Assembly: GCA_008933995.1 (NCBI GenBank)
Contig: WARS01000052.1
Span: forward strand, 5,022,001 to 5,086,000
From: Datnioides undecimradiatus
Taxonomy: Eukaryota; Chordata; Actinopteri; Lobotiformes; Datnioididae
Length of the DNA stretch: 64,000 nucleotides
Direction of reading: 5' to 3'
The notes beneath the pieces are model-generated. The model searched no databases, was not told the DNA's origin, and saw only the letters and a program-made list of their open reading frames with translations. A program made the translations under genes and the position numbers. Shown here one piece after another: positions 59,729-64,000 of the stretch; position 1 is the first letter of the stretch, and each line of letters starts with the position of its first letter.

Positions 59729-59746
59729 TTTTTTTTTTTTTTTTTT
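59729..59746 (+). repeat. Poly-T tract (18 bp)
   Basis: Uninterrupted T run; a minus-strand poly-A is possible, but no retroelement body is recognised. Confidence 0.9.
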
Positions 59747-60085
59747 AATGATCCCTGTAATACCGTCAAAGTGTACTAACAAGTGTTTCTTGCTCTGAAG
59801 AGAAGTGTGTCACCACATTTTTCCTTTTATAGTATTCAAATTTTCAATTTTGGGAACTTTTCAGCTTTCCTCAACTAAACTAGGCATATCAGGGAGGGTA
59901 AACGTCCTATAAAGTAAAATCCGTGGGCTCTTCCAAAGGAAAGTTTCAGCCCAGTATCCTCCTTTTTTTTGTTGCCATGATATGTTGTGCAGATGTTGGG
60001 AAAAGCTTTCCATCTCACTGCAAAGAATAACAGCAGCAGCGGAAGTCCCCCAGGAGAGGTTCACGCTCTGAAACTTGCTAATACG

Positions 60086-60107
60086 CACACACACACACAC
60101 ACACACA
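60086..60107 (+). repeat. (CA)11 microsatellite
   Basis: Uninterrupted dinucleotide run. A shorter AC run follows at 60192-60208. Confidence 0.95.
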
Positions 60108-60191
60108 TTTGCAGACATGAACTCAAACACCTTCACGTCTTTAGACAGGTCATGGATTCAGAACCTCTCTTGCCCTCTTGCTCATATACAT

Positions 60192-60208
60192 ACACACACA
60201 CACACACA
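60192..60208 (+). repeat. (AC)8 microsatellite
   Basis: Dinucleotide run about 85 bases after a longer one of the same kind. Confidence 0.9.
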
Positions 60209-60589
60209 TGCTCTCCATCCGGTCTGAGAAGATGTCTCTTGTTGAGACATGTGCTTCTCACACTGAGACATTAAAGAGACACATGTAGACAGTAATCTTG
60301 ACCATATACATTACAGTGTTCACAAATTACTCATGTCAGTGTGTCTTACAACTTTAAGTGGGACAACACCAGGAGTCTGGAATAAAAGGGTATTGATATT
60401 TACTGATTTGTCTTGTTTTAGTTAATATTTAACATGTCAGAATATACAGTTTCCAAAGCCCATATTGTTGTCCAGATTTAAATCATATGTCTAAAAGCTG
60501 CAAATTTACAGTTTAATACACAGAGCAACATTATCATCCATTCTGAGTCTTGTTTACTGATCAGAGTATGTCTGCTACTCACCCTCCTT

Positions 60590-60795
60590 TTAGTTCTGTT
60601 TGGTTCTCCACCAACTCCTGAGGTAAACATCTGTCTTATCCGCTAAATGCTCTACTGTGATCACCGGCTAGTCACTTACCAGCTGTCTGCTGTTTGGTGC
60701 TGAGCAGGCATTGCATGCTGGAGCTGAAAACAAAGCTAATGAGAACAGTGAGAGTAAACCAAAACAGTGAAGCTGCAAGTGGTAAAATCTAAGAC
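60590..60795 (+). repeat. Interspersed repeat family R1, copy 3
   Basis: TAGTTCTGTTTGGTTCTCCA, then CCAACTCCTGAGG, GCTAAATGCTCTACTGTG, CACCGGCTAGTCACTTACC, TGTCTGCTGTTTGGTGCTGA and GAGCTGAAAACAAAGC. This is the longest copy and aligns with 28340-28540 across most of its length. It is noncoding. Confidence 0.7.
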
Positions 60796-63700
60796 AATGA
60801 GCATCGCATCTGGTCACAACTGTGTGTGTGTTGATCACGATAAGCGGTCAAATAGACACAGAGATGTGATGCACTCTTAATCTAAAAATAATGATTGTAT
60901 ATGCTTTAAAGGGGTATTCCAGTTTTCCGGTATTCAGATTTCCCGACTTTCAGTCTCTAGAAACTGTGGATCTGTGATACAACCACTAATGCCTCAAAAA
61001 ACACACCCACAGCTGAAAACACACCCATTCTCTGTAAATGTGTCATCTCAAAGTCCAGATAACCCCCTGTGGACAACAACAGTCCAGATAACCCTGAGGG
61101 CAACATCAACAACAAAACATGTATTTGATGATGAACATTTAATTTAATTTGATGTGTCTGTAAGTCAACTCATGAATTATTGTGCTCATTACTGTTCTTA
61201 TCACAAAAGGTGTACAAACAGAGGAGTCTCAAAGGTTCAGAAATATAAGCTCATGTCAAATATCCATAACTGTTCCAAAGCCGAGTCATTCCATGATATT
61301 GCATGCAGTCTCTCCTCACTGTCAAATATGGGTGAAGTTGCCTGATTTACAAAGAGACATGTATATGAAACAGCTACCCACATAAAGCCAAATTTACCCC
61401 AAAGACATGCCATGCAATACATGCCTTCGAGTGCGTTTTAATAGAACTTAATAGAAGGAATGCCGTTGTGCTGCTGGTGACTGGAAAGTTCACCATAAAA
61501 TTACAGATGGAGTCAATTTTATGATCCTCTTTCACAGTAGTCAGCGGGAAATGAGAGCTTCGCTTTCATGGTCATACGTTGAGCAACAGTTTTACTGTGA
61601 GGAAAATTCCCGAGCTCCCCTGTACTTCTGAAATGTTTGTAGTTTCTCCTCCTTAGACATTTGTTACCTTTTATACTACAATAACAGAGAATTGTGGGGT
61701 GCAGAGTTTCAGCTGTAAGGCCTTTGGGGAAAGGCATGAATCCACCTTCTAACCCTCATTTTCTCTGATTTCCCTTAACTGTGATGGATCTCAGAAATGC
61801 AATCACTGGGCAAGGAGTTATGATGAAACATTACTGAACTATTTATGCAACATGTAAGAGAGGAAAGCAAAGAAATGAATTCCATGTGAATGCAAGCTTA
61901 AGATGAATCACTTGTACTAAAAAAAGAAAAAAAAGGAGAGAGCAGCAGTATCCCCTTTGCCTCTCTCCTACACCTGACTGACTGTCAGCCTTTTCCATGA
62001 TATCACTGCTGGCTTTGAGATACAGAGAGCTTCCTTTGTTTTGCAGTGCTCTCCTTCTCCAGAGCGAGAAGGGAGGAACAAGAGAGGCTTGGTGATGGGT
62101 TAGAGCAGGAAGGCATCTTTCAAATAACACATTAGACTCAAACACGTGCTGCAGTCCCGCCTCAAGTCGCATTGGCCCCAAACAAGCCTTCCAATATCCT
62201 TTCAGTCTCACTTTCTTGGTTATCTTGAGTTTTGGCATGTCAACAGACACCAGAGTTTGCTAAACACAAAGTGAGCGTGAGTGACCGCTGCTGTTCAGGC
62301 ATCAAATATTATGGTGAATGAAAATTTATTTAACTGGCAACTAAGCAGCACCCCAAAACGCTCACCAGATGATGAATATCCTCGCTAAACTGGAGCAATG
62401 TGCAGGACAGATGTCTGTCTGTGGCACAGGAGGTAGCATTACAGCACTCAAATCGTCTCTTAAAACACTCTTCTCCCTCAAGAAAAAAATAGCAGCAAGT
62501 CTTTAAAGGCAAAGACGCAGTGCTGTAGGTCTCAGGCTTCTACTTACAGAGGGATAATCACAGGTTGTATAGTTGGCACAGAGAGGGAAGAGGCTGGCTG
62601 TAAACCTCGACCTGATCTTGCACTAATGAGCTTTTGTATAAACAAGCCGAACACCAGTAGTTTGTTCTCTGCAGACTTTATTTGCTTTTGGTTGTAAACT
62701 GTGTAGTCCAAGATTTGCCAGATCTGTCCAAGTTCCTGTCTTCAGCTGGCTGCGTCTCTGCACTAGCTGCCATAACAGTAGCCAAGGACTACCTCTGTGC
62801 GAGGACTGGCAAAGACCGACGCACACATATGTGGTGGACTGCGAGAAAGTGGGTCAGTAGATAAAGTTTGTCTCGTCTTATGTTTGAGCGAGTCTTGTGA
62901 GACGGAAAGATTTTTCACTTTTGATTATTTTACCTCTTAGATCCCTGTCTTCGTCACAAAAACTGAACAACTTCAAAAGTGAATATTACCAAGTCGTATT
63001 CTGCTTCACACAGAGCATCACAGGAAGTTTTCAAAGTGTAAATACTTGTAACACTTGATTGATGGCCTAGGCTGGGGATATCTTCAGCTATTAATCTTCA
63101 CTACATTGCACCTCCCTCGGTCCTGTGTGTTCCAGACACATGGTGTATTAATTAGGAAACAATGTCCTCTTTCTCAGACAGAGAGAAAAAGAAGGGGGAA
63201 GAGGGGGAGACAGCAGAAGAGAGGGAGACAGGGGGGTGGAGTAATAAAGAGCATCACTTTTACATATTGTAGGACGTTTAACCCAGTTTTTCATCTGAAA
63301 AAAAGTGAAGCGGTGTCAGGGCGTCTGAAAATAAGGCTCAGTGACATTGTTTACCAACTGGCGACCAATTACAAGGAAAGCGTTTTAAGGTGAAACACAG
63401 TGAAACTTTTCTTGAAGGTAAAAACAAACCCCGCGCGTGCATCATTCTGCCCAGTGATGCTCAAACATCACAGCGAGGTAACAATAAGAAAAACACATTT
63501 TTGACCGGACAAATGCGTTCAGTCAAGATAAGCTGTCAAAATAGTAATAAAAAATTCATAAATCACCTTAAAATAAGTTCATTCAGTTGATTTCACTCCG
63601 AAAGTATGCTGCTTCCTTTGTTAGCTCTGGGTTTTCTCTACTTTACACCTGTCATGATGAACGTGTCAGAGAAGCAAAGACGGGGGAGAAAGTCTAGAAC

Positions 63701-64000
63701 TGAAACCCAGGTTTATTTACACATCACGCAAAACAACATGGAACGACTGATGTCAGCAACTTTGGTTCAGGCAAAAGTAAAAAAGATGCCGCTGACTCTG
63801 TGGAGAAACGCTTCATGAAAGTTTGTGTTCGAGAGGTAGTAAAGTTTTCACTGAGAGGAAGAGGGAGGATATTCGGTTTTAATGCCAGACAAAAAAATAT
63901 GACAGGACACTAAACTGAACGCACATTGAAACGCACAAGCCCACTTAATCATTCATCTGGCTTGTATTGCTTGCGCTGGCAGGAGGGTGAATGGTTGATT
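60796..64000. other. Noncoding stretch, no gene recognised
   Basis: No supported exon. It contains a 29-base tandem duplication at 61052-61110 and a G-rich run at 63191-63239. The last kilobase has somewhat more CpG than elsewhere. A 70-codon frame at 63606-63818 begins with a hydrophobic, signal-like stretch but has no further support. Confidence 0.5.
61052..61110 (+). repeat. Tandem duplication of about 29 bp
   Basis: AGTCCAGATAACCC begins both 61052 and 61081, and each copy ends in GACAACAAC or GCAACATCAAC. Two imperfect units. Confidence 0.8.

Larger units (their letters stand above)
58560..60085. other. Noncoding stretch with purine-strand asymmetry
   Basis: No supported exon. 59035-59360 is almost all purine on the plus strand; open frames there come from this composition. 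An 18-base T run lies at 59729-59746. Confidence 0.6.

Noticed and set aside
61843..62250. 135-codon minus-strand open frame
   Set aside because: No recognisable domain, no splice context, and a length within chance expectation; the hydrophobic end comes from T-rich sequence.

Overview
This is vertebrate genomic DNA, most likely from a ray-finned fish and probably a percomorph teleost. It is AT-leaning, has no operons, and has microsatellites and poly-A tracts scattered throughout. Several interspersed repeats match families I remember from percomorph genomes. It contains one compact multi-exon gene whose protein reads as a teleost pancreatic alpha-amylase.

The only gene I can support is a complete alpha-amylase on the minus strand (coding exons between 54292 and 49659). 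Nine coding exons separated by eight GT-AG introns join in frame into a 512-residue secreted enzyme. The signal peptide, catalytic triad, calcium and chloride ligands and all five expected disulfide pairs are present. A TATA-like box, a PTF1-like E-box/TC-box pair, a FOXA-like site and an inverted CCAAT box lie just upstream. An AATAAA signal lies only 20 bases past the stop codon. The gene looks intact and functional.

The other roughly 59 kb (1-49600 and 54430-64000) reads as intergenic or intronic desert. The open frames there are short, lack recognisable family motifs, and are about as long as chance predicts. The segments hold decayed DNA-transposon pieces (a CAGTGGTGG-ended nonautonomous family in three copies, one Tc1-like fragment), a three-copy interspersed family, other repeat relics, simple repeats, two strong G-quadruplex motifs, a perfect 13-bp inverted repeat and a few stretches that look like conserved enhancers. 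A 66-codon frame at 40235-40432 with splice-like borders is the best candidate for an unrecognised exon, but the support is weak.

I found no new multi-gene system, no RNA gene, no intact transposase or reverse transcriptase and no second amylase copy.
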